From NCBI GenBank assembly GCA_016712675.1, contig JADJQR010000001.1, positions 2,790,001 through 2,854,000 of the forward strand: a stretch of 64,000 nt of DNA. The letters are read 5' to 3'. Both the position numbers and the translations under genes were made by a program. Under the pieces are notes generated by a model. The model saw only the letters and a list, made by a program, of their open reading frames with translations. It made no database searches and was not told where the DNA came from. Position 1 is the stretch's first letter. Each line of letters begins with the position of its first letter. Shown piece by piece: positions 19,281 to 27,969 of this stretch. This stretch comes from a bacterium (GTDB taxonomy: Bacteria; Krumholzibacteriota; Krumholzibacteriia; LZORAL124-64-63).

Positions 19281-21368
19281 ATGTTCCTGAAGCCAATCGC
19301 AATCAGGATCCTGCTTCCGGCCCTCGCCAGCGCCCTGTCGGCCGTGACGGCTCCCGCCCAGGTCATCGACTTCGAGACGCTGCCAGGCGGCGCTCCCACA
19401 ACCGACCAGCAGGCGATCGCCAACCAGTATGCCCCCTACGGTGTCACGTTCGAACTGCTGGACCGCACGACCCACCTGCCGACCGGGTCGCCGCGCATTG
19501 CCAAGTCCGGCGCGCCGCAGACGGCGTTCGAGGGCTGCGTCGCGGCCGACACCCCCCACGCTTACCTGGGGCTCGGGGAGAGCTTCCTGACGGACGGCAC
19601 GGCACTCGGCATACAGGGCGACCTGCGCGTGAGCTATGTGGCGCCGGTCGTCTTCGCATCCGGCATGATCCTGGACGTGGACTGCCGCGGCAACGGCGGG
19701 CCGCCGTGCGAGCAGTGGACGATCACCGCCCTGGACGGCGCAGGCGTCGTCGTCCAGACGGTGGTCCTGGACGCGATCGCCGGCGCGCCGAACCCCGGTT
19801 GCCTCTCGCCCGAGGCTGGCCCCGGCGACGCCGACGCGCTCAGCTGGACGCTGGGCGGCGGCGGCGTGCTGATCAGCGCGATCGAGATCCGCTACACGGG
19901 CACGGCCACCAACGTGGGTCTGGCTTTCGACAACTTCTCGGTCGCGAGCTTGCCAGAGCCGGTTGCCGTCACGGCGAGCGCGGGCGCGGACACGGCCTGC
20001 GCGGGCGAACCCGTCGTGCTCAGCCCGACAGCCTCTTTCGGCTTTGCGCCGTATGCTTTCCTGTGGCAGGAGGAACTGGCGCCTGGCGTGTGGAGCAACC
20101 TCGGGAGCGGCACGAAGCAGGTCGTGCGGCCGGTCACGACCACGCGCTACCGCGTGATCATCACCGACGCGACCGGGGGCACGGCGACAAGCGCACCTGT
20201 GACCGTGGCGACGACGACCGGAACGCCGTGTGCGGCGGATCTGCTCGTCAGCTGCAACACCGCCGACGAGGTGATCCGCTACGGATTCGTGAGCGGGCAA
20301 GTGGCGGCGCTCGTCGTCCCCGGCAGCGGCGGCCTGGACGGCGCCTCGGACCTCGTCTGCGACAGTGACGGGCATCTCCTGGTCTGCAGCCAGAACAACG
20401 ACTCGGTGCGGCGTTACGACGTGGCCAGCGGCGCCTTCCTCGATGCCTTCGTGGCGCCGGGCAGCGGCGGGCTCAACGTCCCGGTGGGCCTGGCCATCGG
20501 CGCCGACGGTCATCTCTACGTGGCCTCGAACGCCACGAACTCCGTGCTGCGGTACGACGGGGCGACCGGCGCCTTCCTGGGCGCGTTCGTCACCGGCGGG
20601 TCCGGCGGCCTCAGCGGCCCGACCGGAATAGCCTTCGGACCCGACGGCCATCTCTACGTCAGCAGCCACGACAACGATCGCGTCCTGCGCTACGACGGAG
20701 CCACGGGCGCGTCGCTCGGAGCCTTCGTGGCCGCCGGCGCTGGCGGGCTCGACGCCCCGCGCGGGCTGGCCTTCGGCCCGGACGGCCACCTGTACGTGGC
20801 CGAGGAGGTCCACGACAGCGTGAGCCGCTACGACGGCACGACCGGGGCCTTCATCGACGTGTTCGTTCCCGCCGGCGCGGGTGGCCTGGACCGGGCCAAC
20901 GACGTGGCGTTCGGCCCTGATGGCCTGCTCTACGTGGCCAGCTTCAACGGCAATGAAGTGCTGGCGTTCGACGTCGCGACGGGCGGCTTCGCCGGCTCGT
21001 TGGCGTCCGGGCTGCTGGACGGGCCGGCCTGGGTGACAGTCGGCTGCCGGTCTGCTGTGTCGGACGTGCCGGCGTCGCGGGTGACGACTGCGGCGATCGT
21101 CGTCGAACCGGGCACCCCCAACCCGTTCAACCCGCGCACGATGGTGGCGTTCACCTTGCCGGAAGCTGTGACCGTGCGCGTTTCAGTGCTCGATGCAGCC
21201 GGCCGCCAGGTGGCGGCGCTGCTGCAGCAGGCGCTCGAAGCCGGCCGGCATGCGGTCGAATGGGACGGGCTGGACGACGCCGGTCGGGCAGCGCCCTCGG
21301 GGGTCTATCTGGTCCGTGTGGAGGGCGGTGGCACCGCCGCGGCCACGAAGGTGGCTCTCCTGCGATGA
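19281..21368 (+). CDS. secreted NHL-type beta-propeller with FlgD-like C-terminal domain
   Basis: The 695-residue protein starts at ATG behind GGAGGT. It has a signal peptide (1-27, cleavage near APA/QV) and an N-terminal beta-sandwich-like domain ending FDNFSVASLPEP. A PKD/Ig-like segment spans about 215-300. About six repeats of roughly 48 residues follow (about 320-600), with GPDGHLYVAS and VLRYDGATGAFLGAFV patterns, forming an NHL-like six-bladed propeller. A C-terminal FlgD/type-IX-like Ig domain (about 612-695, NPFNPRT to GVYLVR) probably serves export or surface attachment. Function is unknown; such proteins are likely extracellular binding or display proteins. It faces the minus-strand secreted cluster and shares a hairpin terminator region with it. 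Confidence 0.85.
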   Translation: MFLKPIAIRILLPALASALSAVTAPAQVIDFETLPGGAPTTDQQAIANQYAPYGVTFELLDRTTHLPTGSPRIAKSGAPQTAFEGCVAADTPHAYLGLGESFLTDGTALGIQGDLRVSYVAPVVFASGMILDVDCRGNGGPPCEQWTITALDGAGVVVQTVVLDAIAGAPNPGCLSPEAGPGDADALSWTLGGGGVLISAIEIRYTGTATNVGLAFDNFSVASLPEPVAVTASAGADTACAGEPVVLSPTASFGFAPYAFLWQEELAPGVWSNLGSGTKQVVRPVTTTRYRVIITDATGGTATSAPVTVATTTGTPCAADLLVSCNTADEVIRYGFVSGQVAALVVPGSGGLDGASDLVCDSDGHLLVCSQNNDSVRRYDVASGAFLDAFVAPGSGGLNVPVGLAIGADGHLYVASNATNSVLRYDGATGAFLGAFVTGGSGGLSGPTGIAFGPDGHLYVSSHDNDRVLRYDGATGASLGAFVAAGAGGLDAPRGLAFGPDGHLYVAEEVHDSVSRYDGTTGAFIDVFVPAGAGGLDRANDVAFGPDGLLYVASFNGNEVLAFDVATGGFAGSLASGLLDGPAWVTVGCRSAVSDVPASRVTTAAIVVEPGTPNPFNPRTMVAFTLPEAVTVRVSVLDAAGRQVAALLQQALEAGRHAVEWDGLDDAGRAAPSGVYLVRVEGGGTAAATKVALLR

Positions 21369-21423
21369 GCACCCCGCGGCAAAGCCGGGACCCCGGCACA
21401 TTGTGAGCCGCTCGGAGCGGGCA

Positions 21424-21451
21424 TGGGGACCTCTGCCTGTTGAGGTCCCCA
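21424..21451. terminator. hairpin between convergent genes
   Basis: A perfect 10-bp stem, TGGGGACCTC (21424-21433) and GAGGTCCCCA (21442-21451), with an 8-base loop, lies between two convergent genes ending at 21368 and 21505. There is no T tract, so it may end transcription weakly or with Rho in both directions. Confidence 0.55.
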
Positions 21452-21504
21452 CGCTGATCGATGCACTCTGAATCACGAATTCCATCGCCTGGGGAGGACA
21501 GGAT

Positions 21505-22035
21505 CTAGTCGACGAGCATCACTGGCCGTGCTGCGCACTGATGATCCGCCTCGAGACGGACGAAATACAACCCCGATGGCAGAGGCGCGCCACCGTCGGC
21601 ATCGCAATTCCAGCGAATCGCGCCTTCGCCCGCAAGCACGGGGACGTCGAACTGGCGAACTCGCCGGCCCCGGAGATCGTAGACCGAAACCGTGACCGGT
21701 CGATCGCCGTCAACACGGAACCGGATGGCCACTTTCGAACTGGCGGGGTTCGGCGTGATCGGCTCAAGCCCGATTCCCTCGGGTGCAGCTTCGATTCCAC
21801 TGCCTGACATCAGGCCGAGCGGTCCGAGAAAGCCATGCCACAAGTCAATGGCCCCGGTCCGGCTGACCGCCGAGACGGGATCCCCGACGACGGTGATGGC
21901 GTCCATCGTGCGATCGGCGGCGCGGCCGGCGCCCACAAACGCGGAGCGCCGCAATTCCAGGGACAGCGCGGCGCGCGGCGCGGCGAGCCAGCTCGCGAGC
22001 ATCAGGGCGACCCAGACCTGTCGCTTAGTTGCCAT
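21505..22035 (-). CDS. small exported protein with FlgD-like C-terminal domain
   Basis: The 176-residue protein has a signal peptide (1-27) and about 50 residues of unassigned sequence. It ends in a FlgD/type-IX-like domain (LEPITPNPASSKVAIRFRV, then VSVYDLRGRRVRQFDV, SGLYFVRLEA). It is almost only a secretion tail with a short passenger. The start at ATG 22035 overlaps the preceding gene's stop by 11 bases, so the two are probably translated together. Function unknown. It could be a truncated remnant, but signal peptide and tail are both intact. Confidence 0.7.
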   Translation of the reverse strand: MATKRQVWVALMLASWLAAPRAALSLELRRSAFVGAGRAADRTMDAITVVGDPVSAVSRTGAIDLWHGFLGPLGLMSGSGIEAAPEGIGLEPITPNPASSKVAIRFRVDGDRPVTVSVYDLRGRRVRQFDVPVLAGEGAIRWNCDADGGAPLPSGLYFVRLEADHQCAARPVMLVD

Positions 22036-22807
22036 AGTCGTTTGGCACCCACATCGCCTGCATCGTCGCGGGCCAGATTTCGGGCATGGGGTCGAGTGTC
22101 ACGCTCGGCGAGTTGACGTAGACCCAGCAGGTGTATGTGTGCAATCCGGCCGTTGCCGGCAATATGGTGGTATGCGAGTAGGGCCAGGAACGGTATTCGA
22201 AGATGCCGGTCTGGATCTGGTCCTGATTGAAAGGAGGCGGCGAGCCCTCGCCGAGCGAGAATTCAACGGCGACGGCGTGCGGCGCGGTGAAATCGTTTTC
22301 TTGCCACCAGCCCGACGCGGCGAGCCACACGTGGCCGTCGGCCGGCGCCACCAGGGTGACGGTGCTCACCGGAACCCAGGTGAGTGTCGACGGGACCGTG
22401 ACCATCGAGAAGTTCGTGGCGAAGGCGACCCCCGGCAGCGGGGACGGCGCGGCCAGCGCGCGCACCGCGTAGGGCACGGCGCCGATGTGGACGCGCGGTT
22501 CGAGTTCGGCAGCGCCGTCCACCGCGACGCCGACCCACGGGGCATCGTGCGCCGCGAATATCGCGTCGTCGACATGCAATTCGAGGTGGAACACCCCCTG
22601 CTCGACGAGCACCGACTCCGACTGGCTGAACAACAGCGTGCCTGCGGCGGGCGCGTCCCAGAGGGAGACGACGACCTGATGCCAGCCCGCCAGGGGTGCG
22701 CCGTTGTCGACGAGCTGGCCGGAATAGGGAACGTCGACGACGGCGGCGATCGCCGCCCAGACCGAGGTTGCCGCCCAGCACACCACAATAAGACGGATGA
22801 TCCTCAT
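22025..22807 (-). CDS. exported protein of unknown function
   Basis: The 260-residue protein has a signal peptide (1-22) and a GAAAGGT ribosome site before ATG 22807. The N-terminal half has the pattern VPYSGQLVDNGAPLAGWHQV, SLWDA, LLFSQ, VLVEQGVFHLEL and IGAVPYAVRA. I recognise this as a recurrent extracellular beta-sandwich module of FCB-like bacteria, often found on tail-fibre-like or surface proteins. The C-terminal half is unassigned. It lacks the FlgD-type tail, which its overlapping downstream neighbour has, so the two may form one exported complex. Confidence 0.65.
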   Translation of the reverse strand: MRIIRLIVVCWAATSVWAAIAAVVDVPYSGQLVDNGAPLAGWHQVVVSLWDAPAAGTLLFSQSESVLVEQGVFHLELHVDDAIFAAHDAPWVGVAVDGAAELEPRVHIGAVPYAVRALAAPSPLPGVAFATNFSMVTVPSTLTWVPVSTVTLVAPADGHVWLAASGWWQENDFTAPHAVAVEFSLGEGSPPPFNQDQIQTGIFEYRSWPYSHTTILPATAGLHTYTCWVYVNSPSVTLDPMPEIWPATMQAMWVPNDYGN

Positions 22808-22822
22808 GCGTGACCTTTCGGA

Positions 22823-23038
22823 TTACCTGTACTGCGCCCTTTAGCACCCCGGTCCCGGGCCTCGTCCGCCACCGGCAGCCTGCACTCGCCTGCGACGCTG
22901 TCCAGGAACACGTGCCAGTTCGCAAGGAACAGGAGCGCTACGGTGTTCACCCGGAACGCGAGGGGGGTGGTCACCGCACGCCACCGCCAGCGGGACAGTG
23001 TTCCAGGCCGATTCCTCTGCGACGTGCGCGGCGTGTCA
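22823..23038 (-). pseudogene. 3' remnant of a paralogue of the 24109-24657 gene
   Basis: Read with frame changes, this stretch gives AAHVAEESAWNTVPLAVACG, then FRVNTVALLFLANWHVFLD, SVAGEC and an end like VLKAQYR plus stop. It aligns with the C-terminal half of the 182-residue exported protein nearby (ENPAWQTIPLAVPCG, SVFVDNVAAEC, GVIKGLYR). The 5' half is missing and at least two indels lie in G runs (22962-22967 and near 22840-22853). It begins right at the stop of the preceding gene. Confidence 0.6.
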
Positions 23039-24004
23039 GCGGACGAACGTCACCCTCCGAGAGGCGGTCACACTGCCTCTCGAGACGTTGATGAGGTACA
23101 CCCCCGACGATACGCGCCGCCCCTGGTCGTCGCGACCGTCCCAGACCACCGTGTTCGAGCCCGCCGCCGCGTCGCCGTCCATGAGCGTACGCACCCGCCG
23201 CCCGTCGAGTTGGAAGACTTCGACCCGCACGTGTCCGGCGGCAGTCAGATCCAGCGCCAGGCGTGTCGAATGCCCGAACGGGCTGGGAGTCGGCGGGGAA
23301 AGCGTGAGTTGCATCCCGTCACGCCCGGTCAGAAGGTCAGTAACGCCCGATGGCTGGGCAGCCGCGGCGATCGCCCAACCATCGACCGAGACGCCGGCAA
23401 AGACGTTGATGTAGCGCACGGAGCGGATGATCGGCGTCGGTGAGACCACACCCTTGAAGTCGACGAACAGGCTCAAGTGGATGATGTCCGCCGTCGTCAC
23501 GTCCGCGAGCACGTTTCCCGTTCCGTTCGGCCCGTCGTACACGAGAAACCGATCCGCGTCGTTGGGGCGCGAACTGGTCGCGAAGGGCCCGATGATCGAC
23601 GTGCTGCCGAATCCCGTCAACGGTTCGCTGAAATTCAGGATCAGGTCACCGTCGGGAAGCCCTTCGGAGATGTATTCCCCGATGTAATCGCCGGGATCGA
23701 CGGCCCAATCGTTCGGCAACCGATAGTGGTCCCAGGACGACGAAGCCAAGCTGATGCAGCCGACCTGATAGTTGTCCTCAACCACTTCGCTGTAGTAGGA
23801 CACCGTGACCAGGTGGCCGCCGCCGGTGTCGATGACGAAGGGGGCATGGTAGTGGGCGCCGCACGGAGACGCATGCACGATGTTGTTGAAGACCGCATTG
23901 GGTATAGCGGAGAAAGCGTCGACAACCGTGATCTGGGCTGGCGAGGTTGCCGGGAGCGTCGCTCCCAGCGCGAGGATGATCCACGCAGTTTCGAGACGAC
24001 GCAT
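23036..24004 (-). CDS. exported protein with FlgD-like C-terminal domain
   Basis: From ATG 24004, behind AGAGGAGG, the product has 322 residues: a signal peptide (1-22), an unassigned beta-rich domain (about 25-225) with CGAHYHAPFVIDTGGGH and FLVYDGPNGTG, and a FlgD/type-IX-like tail (SPFGHSTRLALDLT, VEVFQLDGRRVRTL, SGVYLINVSRG). The middle domain has the feel of a pentraxin- or lectin-like exported domain but I cannot name it. It follows the 182-residue exported gene by about 100 bases on the same strand. Confidence 0.7.
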   Translation of the reverse strand: MRRLETAWIILALGATLPATSPAQITVVDAFSAIPNAVFNNIVHASPCGAHYHAPFVIDTGGGHLVTVSYYSEVVEDNYQVGCISLASSSWDHYRLPNDWAVDPGDYIGEYISEGLPDGDLILNFSEPLTGFGSTSIIGPFATSSRPNDADRFLVYDGPNGTGNVLADVTTADIIHLSLFVDFKGVVSPTPIIRSVRYINVFAGVSVDGWAIAAAAQPSGVTDLLTGRDGMQLTLSPPTPSPFGHSTRLALDLTAAGHVRVEVFQLDGRRVRTLMDGDAAAGSNTVVWDGRDDQGRRVSSGVYLINVSRGSVTASRRVTFVR

Positions 24005-24108
24005 GGTTGGCCTCCTCTGAAGACGATGCTGACCGGCACGGCGGCCGTCCGGGGCCGGATCCGGCATCACAGACGGTGGCGTTGATTTCCGTGGCAGATC
24101 GGCACAAC

Positions 24109-24657
24109 TCATCTGTAGAGCCCCTTGATCACGCCCCAGGCCTGAGTCTCCTCGCCCACGACATCGGTGCATTCGGCGGCCACGTTGTCGACGAACACGC
24201 TCCAACTGCCGAAGCTGCCAAGGGTGATGGTGTTCGCACTCAGCCTCAGAACGTGGTTGCCGCAGGGCACCGCCAGCGGGATGGTCTGCCAGGCTGGGTT
24301 CTCCGCGGCATGGGTCGCGGAGTAGGCAACCGTGTTGTCGATCTCGATGATGACCTGAACCGCGGCACCGCCCAGCACGTAGTATTGATAGTCCAGCGTG
24401 ACGGCGCAGGAGCTCGTGCCGTGCGAGGAACCGCAGGTAAAGGCCTGTTCGAGGGAGGCGCCGCCGCCGCCCCAGTTGTAAAAGATGTACGCCGCGCCCC
24501 CGGGGTTGCCGTTGGAGGGATGATGGGACACCGTCGGCCCCGTGGAGGACGTGGTCCAGGACGCCAGCGAAGTCGTGAAGTCGCCGTTGAGGATTTGGGC
24601 GGAAACAGGTGCGGCGCACAGAACAGCGAGTGCAAAAGACAGCAGCATGCGGCGCAT
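24109..24657 (-). CDS. exported protein with W-x-x-I-K-x-L-Y-R tail
   Basis: The 182-residue protein has a signal peptide (1-20, SAQ/IL) and one jelly-roll-like domain (LNGDFTTSLASWTTSS, WSVFVDNVAAEC) resembling carbohydrate-binding modules that begin NGDFE and end FDNV. It ends AWGVIKGLYR, a tail shared with the exported protein at 32259-33008. Start ATG 24657 is preceded by GGGAGG. A decayed paralogue lies at 22823-23038. The role is probably extracellular binding. Confidence 0.7.
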   Translation of the reverse strand: MRRMLLSFALAVLCAAPVSAQILNGDFTTSLASWTTSSTGPTVSHHPSNGNPGGAAYIFYNWGGGGASLEQAFTCGSSHGTSSCAVTLDYQYYVLGGAAVQVIIEIDNTVAYSATHAAENPAWQTIPLAVPCGNHVLRLSANTITLGSFGSWSVFVDNVAAECTDVVGEETQAWGVIKGLYR

Positions 24658-25201
24658 GGGGGCCTCCCGGTTGAAGTCGCAATCCCGATCGATACACTGT
24701 GAATTCTAGCATTCATCACCGGAGGGATTCAATCCCCAATCGCATGGCTGAGATCAATTGGCCCTTGGGAGAACGTTCCGGAGCTTCGCTGCACACCCGG
24801 CTTTCCTGCTCGGCCCTGACTCGGCCATACCCTGGGAACCTCCCAGGCACCCGGTTACGCATTGTGGGGCAATGCCTTACGCATCATCAGATTCCTCGCC
24901 GGATCGAATCCCTGAAGGACTGGTCGCCCGTCGGTGCGCCCGGCCGGCGATACCTCAGCGTGGTCTCGACCGCCCGCTGGAACACGGCGAGCAGGGAATT
25001 GATCACTTCCGGTTTGTGCCGCAAGTGCCTCGGGACACGATTGGGTACCGGCAGCACCCATCCGCGATCCGCACGCACGGCAGCGCCTGTTTGACCAGCG
25101 GGCCCACTGGCCCGCCGGTGACCACCTGGCCTGAACACGCGCTTTTCGAGACAGTGCGCGTCCACTCGCAGGAACTGCAGAACAGCGGCTGACCGCCGCG
25201 C
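24658..25201. other. intergenic region with an IS relic
   Basis: Between two exported-protein genes of the same strand. Only a short transposase-like remnant (24920-25075, minus strand) is recognisable. The part next to 24657 should hold the promoter of the exported cluster. Confidence 0.4.
24920..25075 (-). mobile_element. IS91-family-like transposase remnant
   Basis: About 52 codons read RGWVLPVPNRVPRHLRHKP, then EVINSLLAVFQRAVETTLR and RPGAP. This resembles the segment of IS91-type Y2 transposases that usually reads VLSVPKRLRYHLRHDP followed by a helix and RSPGA. The zinc-binding N-terminus and the catalytic tyrosines are absent, so it is inactive. Confidence 0.45.
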
Positions 25202-26986
25202 CTACTTGAGAAGCGCGATCTTCACCGTCCGCACCGTCCCGCCGGCCACCGCACGCACCAGGTACACGCCAGATTCGAGGCGGCGCCCCGCATCGTCATC
25301 GCCCAGCCAAACCAACTCGTGGCTGCCGGCTTCGTGCACACCGCCCGCGAGCGTCCGCACCAGGCGGCCGCGCGCGTCGTGCACGGTCACGTCCAGCACC
25401 GCCGCGCGGTCCAGTTCGCAGCGAATGGCGGTCTGCGGGTTGAACGGGTTCGGTCCGGCCGGCCACAGGCGCAGGCCCGCCGCGCCGACTCCCACCGGTG
25501 GTACCGCGGACGGCGTCCCCACGTACAGCAGGTAGTCCTCGGTCTCGCCGTCGCCGAAATAGCCCTCGCCGTTCCAGTCCGTGGCCACGGCGGCATCGCT
25601 GAGGGTGAAGCGGAACCAAACCGGCCCCGGGTTGCTCAACGCGCGGAACGACGGCAGCCCGAGCAGTGAGGCCGGACCGCTGAAGCCGGCCGGCACCGGT
25701 TCGTTGACCAGCACGTGCTCGCCGCCGACATCACCACTCGCACAGGTCACTGTCTGCCCCCAGCTGCCGCCATGGTCCCAGTCGGCCACCACGTTCAGGT
25801 ACATCGCCGGTCCACCCGAGTTGTCGATCACGACGTCGAGGTCCGCGCCCCAGGACACGCGCTGGCAGGGACCCGGCAGCGTTGGCGCGACGCCGGGCGC
25901 CGAACAGTCCACCAGCGAGCCGCCCACCAGGTCGTAGGCCCGCGGGCGCTGCAGGCCGGCGTCGCCGCCGGACGAGTCGCATTCATCGTTGTTGTGCAGG
26001 CTGAAATTGCAGAGGTCGTGGTTGCCGTCGCCCTCGAGGTCGACCGCCGCGCCGAAGAAGCTGCTGATGGGCGCCGTATGGTAGACGAAGCCGACCGGCG
26101 CGCCCGAGATGCAGGTCGGAAACTGACCCAGGGTGCCGTCGGGATAGGCCGGCACGCCCTCGGGCGCATCGCCGAGTTCGCCCAGGCCGCCGGACTGGTC
26201 GATCGTCAGCAGGTAGTCCTCGGTCTCACCCGTGTCGAAGTCCTCCGCGCCGTCCCAGCCGATGGGCACGGGGACGCCGTCACTGATCGTGAAGCGCGCC
26301 CACACCGGCCCGGCGTGTGGCCCCACAAGCAACGCACCCGGCGACAGGCCCGACAGCATGCCCACATAGCCGTCGGGCACGGGCAGGTTCTGAATCACGT
26401 GTTCGGGGACGGGCCCGCCTCCCGGGCACAGGCTCTGGCCACCCCACCGTCCGTCCTGGTCCCAGTCGAACAGCACGTTGATCTTCGCGACGGCGCCCGA
26501 GAGGTTGGACACCATCATGTCGATGGGGCCTCCCCATTGCACCACAGAGCATGGGGCGGCGATCGGATCGATTGGGCCGACGCTGCAGGGCTGTACGTTA
26601 CCCTGGTAGATGGTGAACGTCGTCGTGTTCACGAGCCCGGCGTCGTTGTCGAGGGAGCCCCAGCACTCGTCCATCTCGTAGGGCGGCGTCGGGCAGAAGC
26701 CGCCGTTGCCGTCCGCCTCACTGTCCATGTCCAGGCCGAACCAGGCCAGCGGGAACAGGTTGGCGTGACGGACGTATCCCGACGGGCCGCCGAAGCAGGT
26801 CGGGAACAGGCCGGTGACGCCCTGCGCAGGGTAGGCCGGGGCACCTTCGGGCGCATCGCCATAGTCGCCCGGGCCGGGCGGGATCTGTGCGAAGACCAGC
26901 CCAGGCAGGCACAGCAAGAGGGCGAACAGGGCCGGTTCTGACCGCAATCGGTTGGACAAGAACGGCGCGCTCACGTGGCGGTTCAT
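25202..26986 (-). CDS. secreted GEVED-repeat protein with FlgD-like tail
   Basis: The 594-residue protein has a signal peptide (1-34) and two similar modules. Each begins with GD(Y/A)GDAPEGxPAYP and closes with a GETEDYLL motif (GEVED-type domain) at about 45-270 and 275-490. Each contains an Asp-rich VLFDWDQDG or VADWDHGG strand that may bind calcium. A FlgD/type-IX-like tail (NPFNPQTAIRCEL to GVYLVRA) ends the protein. GEVED domains are common in extracellular proteins of FCB bacteria. Start ATG 26986 follows GGGAGGT. It stands alone. Function is probably surface binding. Confidence 0.85.
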   Translation of the reverse strand: MNRHVSAPFLSNRLRSEPALFALLLCLPGLVFAQIPPGPGDYGDAPEGAPAYPAQGVTGLFPTCFGGPSGYVRHANLFPLAWFGLDMDSEADGNGGFCPTPPYEMDECWGSLDNDAGLVNTTTFTIYQGNVQPCSVGPIDPIAAPCSVVQWGGPIDMMVSNLSGAVAKINVLFDWDQDGRWGGQSLCPGGGPVPEHVIQNLPVPDGYVGMLSGLSPGALLVGPHAGPVWARFTISDGVPVPIGWDGAEDFDTGETEDYLLTIDQSGGLGELGDAPEGVPAYPDGTLGQFPTCISGAPVGFVYHTAPISSFFGAAVDLEGDGNHDLCNFSLHNNDECDSSGGDAGLQRPRAYDLVGGSLVDCSAPGVAPTLPGPCQRVSWGADLDVVIDNSGGPAMYLNVVADWDHGGSWGQTVTCASGDVGGEHVLVNEPVPAGFSGPASLLGLPSFRALSNPGPVWFRFTLSDAAVATDWNGEGYFGDGETEDYLLYVGTPSAVPPVGVGAAGLRLWPAGPNPFNPQTAIRCELDRAAVLDVTVHDARGRLVRTLAGGVHEAGSHELVWLGDDDAGRRLESGVYLVRAVAGGTVRTVKIALLK

Positions 26987-27089
26987 GGCGACCTCCCTGG
27001 GGCCGATATGCGACTATTTCGCTGTTCTTGTCCGAATATACCACATGACCAAGCCCTCGTGGGGGCAAATTGACGGTGCCTCACCCCGG

Positions 27090-27478
27090 TCATTTCAGCA
27101 TCGTCACGCGTCGTCGTGCGCTGATGCCGTCCGGTCCGTCCAGCCGCAGCAGGTAGGTCCCGCTGGCACGGGTCGGCCCACGTCGTCCTGCCCGCCCCAC
27201 ACCACCTGATGGGAACCGGCGCCCAGATCGGCCGCGACCAGCCGTCGCACGCGACAGCCCAGCACATCGAAGACCGCGAACTCCACGCGACCGGCACTGC
27301 CCACCGTGAAGTCGACCGTCACCCGCGGGTTGAAGGGATTCGGGCGCGCGCCATCCACGCGTGTGACCACCGGTGCCGCGTCGCCTGCGGCAGGCGTCAC
27401 GCCGGCCGTCAGCACCAGGCGGTAGCTGCCGCCCATCGCCCAGTCGGCCTGCCTGCGCTTCCAGACCGCTACGCACAC
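27090..27478 (-). pseudogene. truncated exported-protein gene with FlgD-like tail
   Basis: Only the end of a secreted protein remains: ARPNPFNPRVTVDFTV, VEFAVFDVLGCRVRRLV, then, after a one-base loss at 27159-27161, GTYLLRLDGPDG and RRRVTMLK plus stop. There is no signal peptide or ribosome site. The 5' side stops at about 27480, where a fragment of another such gene begins on the opposite strand. Confidence 0.65.
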
Positions 27479-27481
27479 GAC

Positions 27482-27571
27482 AGCGGCCTGCCGGTTCCTT
27501 CAGGGGTCTACTTCGCGCACGTCGGGCAGGACGGTGCGGTGAAGACGGTGAAGATTACGCTGGTGAGATGA
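27482..27571 (+). pseudogene. last 29 codons of a FlgD-tailed secreted protein
   Basis: SGLPVPSGVYFAHVGQDG followed by VKTVKITLVR and TGA is the closing strand pair of a FlgD/type-IX-like domain. Everything upstream is lost. It abuts the truncated end of the minus-strand fragment at about 27480. Confidence 0.65.
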
Positions 27572-27732
27572 CATGGAGCGCCCGAGAGCCGCTTCGGTGC
27601 CGAATCCGGCCTGTGCAGAGAAAGAAAGTCTTGCGCTTTGCGCCGGCCCGTACGCCGCGGATACGGCTGGAGGTAGACGGTCAGGTCCTGGTGCGGCCTC
27701 GCGCACCGGTTCTGGAACGTCTTGTTGGGTGA

Positions 27733-27969
27733 CGCTTGATCGGCCATGGCGACGATCGGAGCGGCGGGGTCGTCCTTGAGACCCGTGAAGGGTGCGCCTT
27801 CCCCCTCACGGTGGAGTCTAATGAGCGTCTCCAGGAAGTACTGATCGGCAGGTTCCCTGCCACCCCCGCTTGGGGCGCGGATTTCGACCGACCGCCTGAA
27901 CGCAGCCGAAACCTCCGCTTCGTATTCAGGCTTGATCCGGTCGCGCCAGGTCTCAAGATTCGCAGAGCG
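27733..27969 (-). pseudogene. DUF6448-like remnant
   Basis: The frame reads LETWRDRIKPEYEAEVSAAF, then REPADQYFLETLIRLHREG and EGAPFTGLKDD, the conserved middle of the small DUF6448 family. The family's HCDTLDGPV start is missing and the reading frame runs straight out of the rrf2 gene upstream, which it overlaps by 17 bases. The C-terminus decays into unrelated sequence. Function of the family is unknown. Confidence 0.5.

Noticed and set aside
19167-20813. 548-codon minus-strand open frame
   Set aside because: Shadow of the NHL-propeller gene. Its apparent repeats are just the reverse of the propeller repeats.
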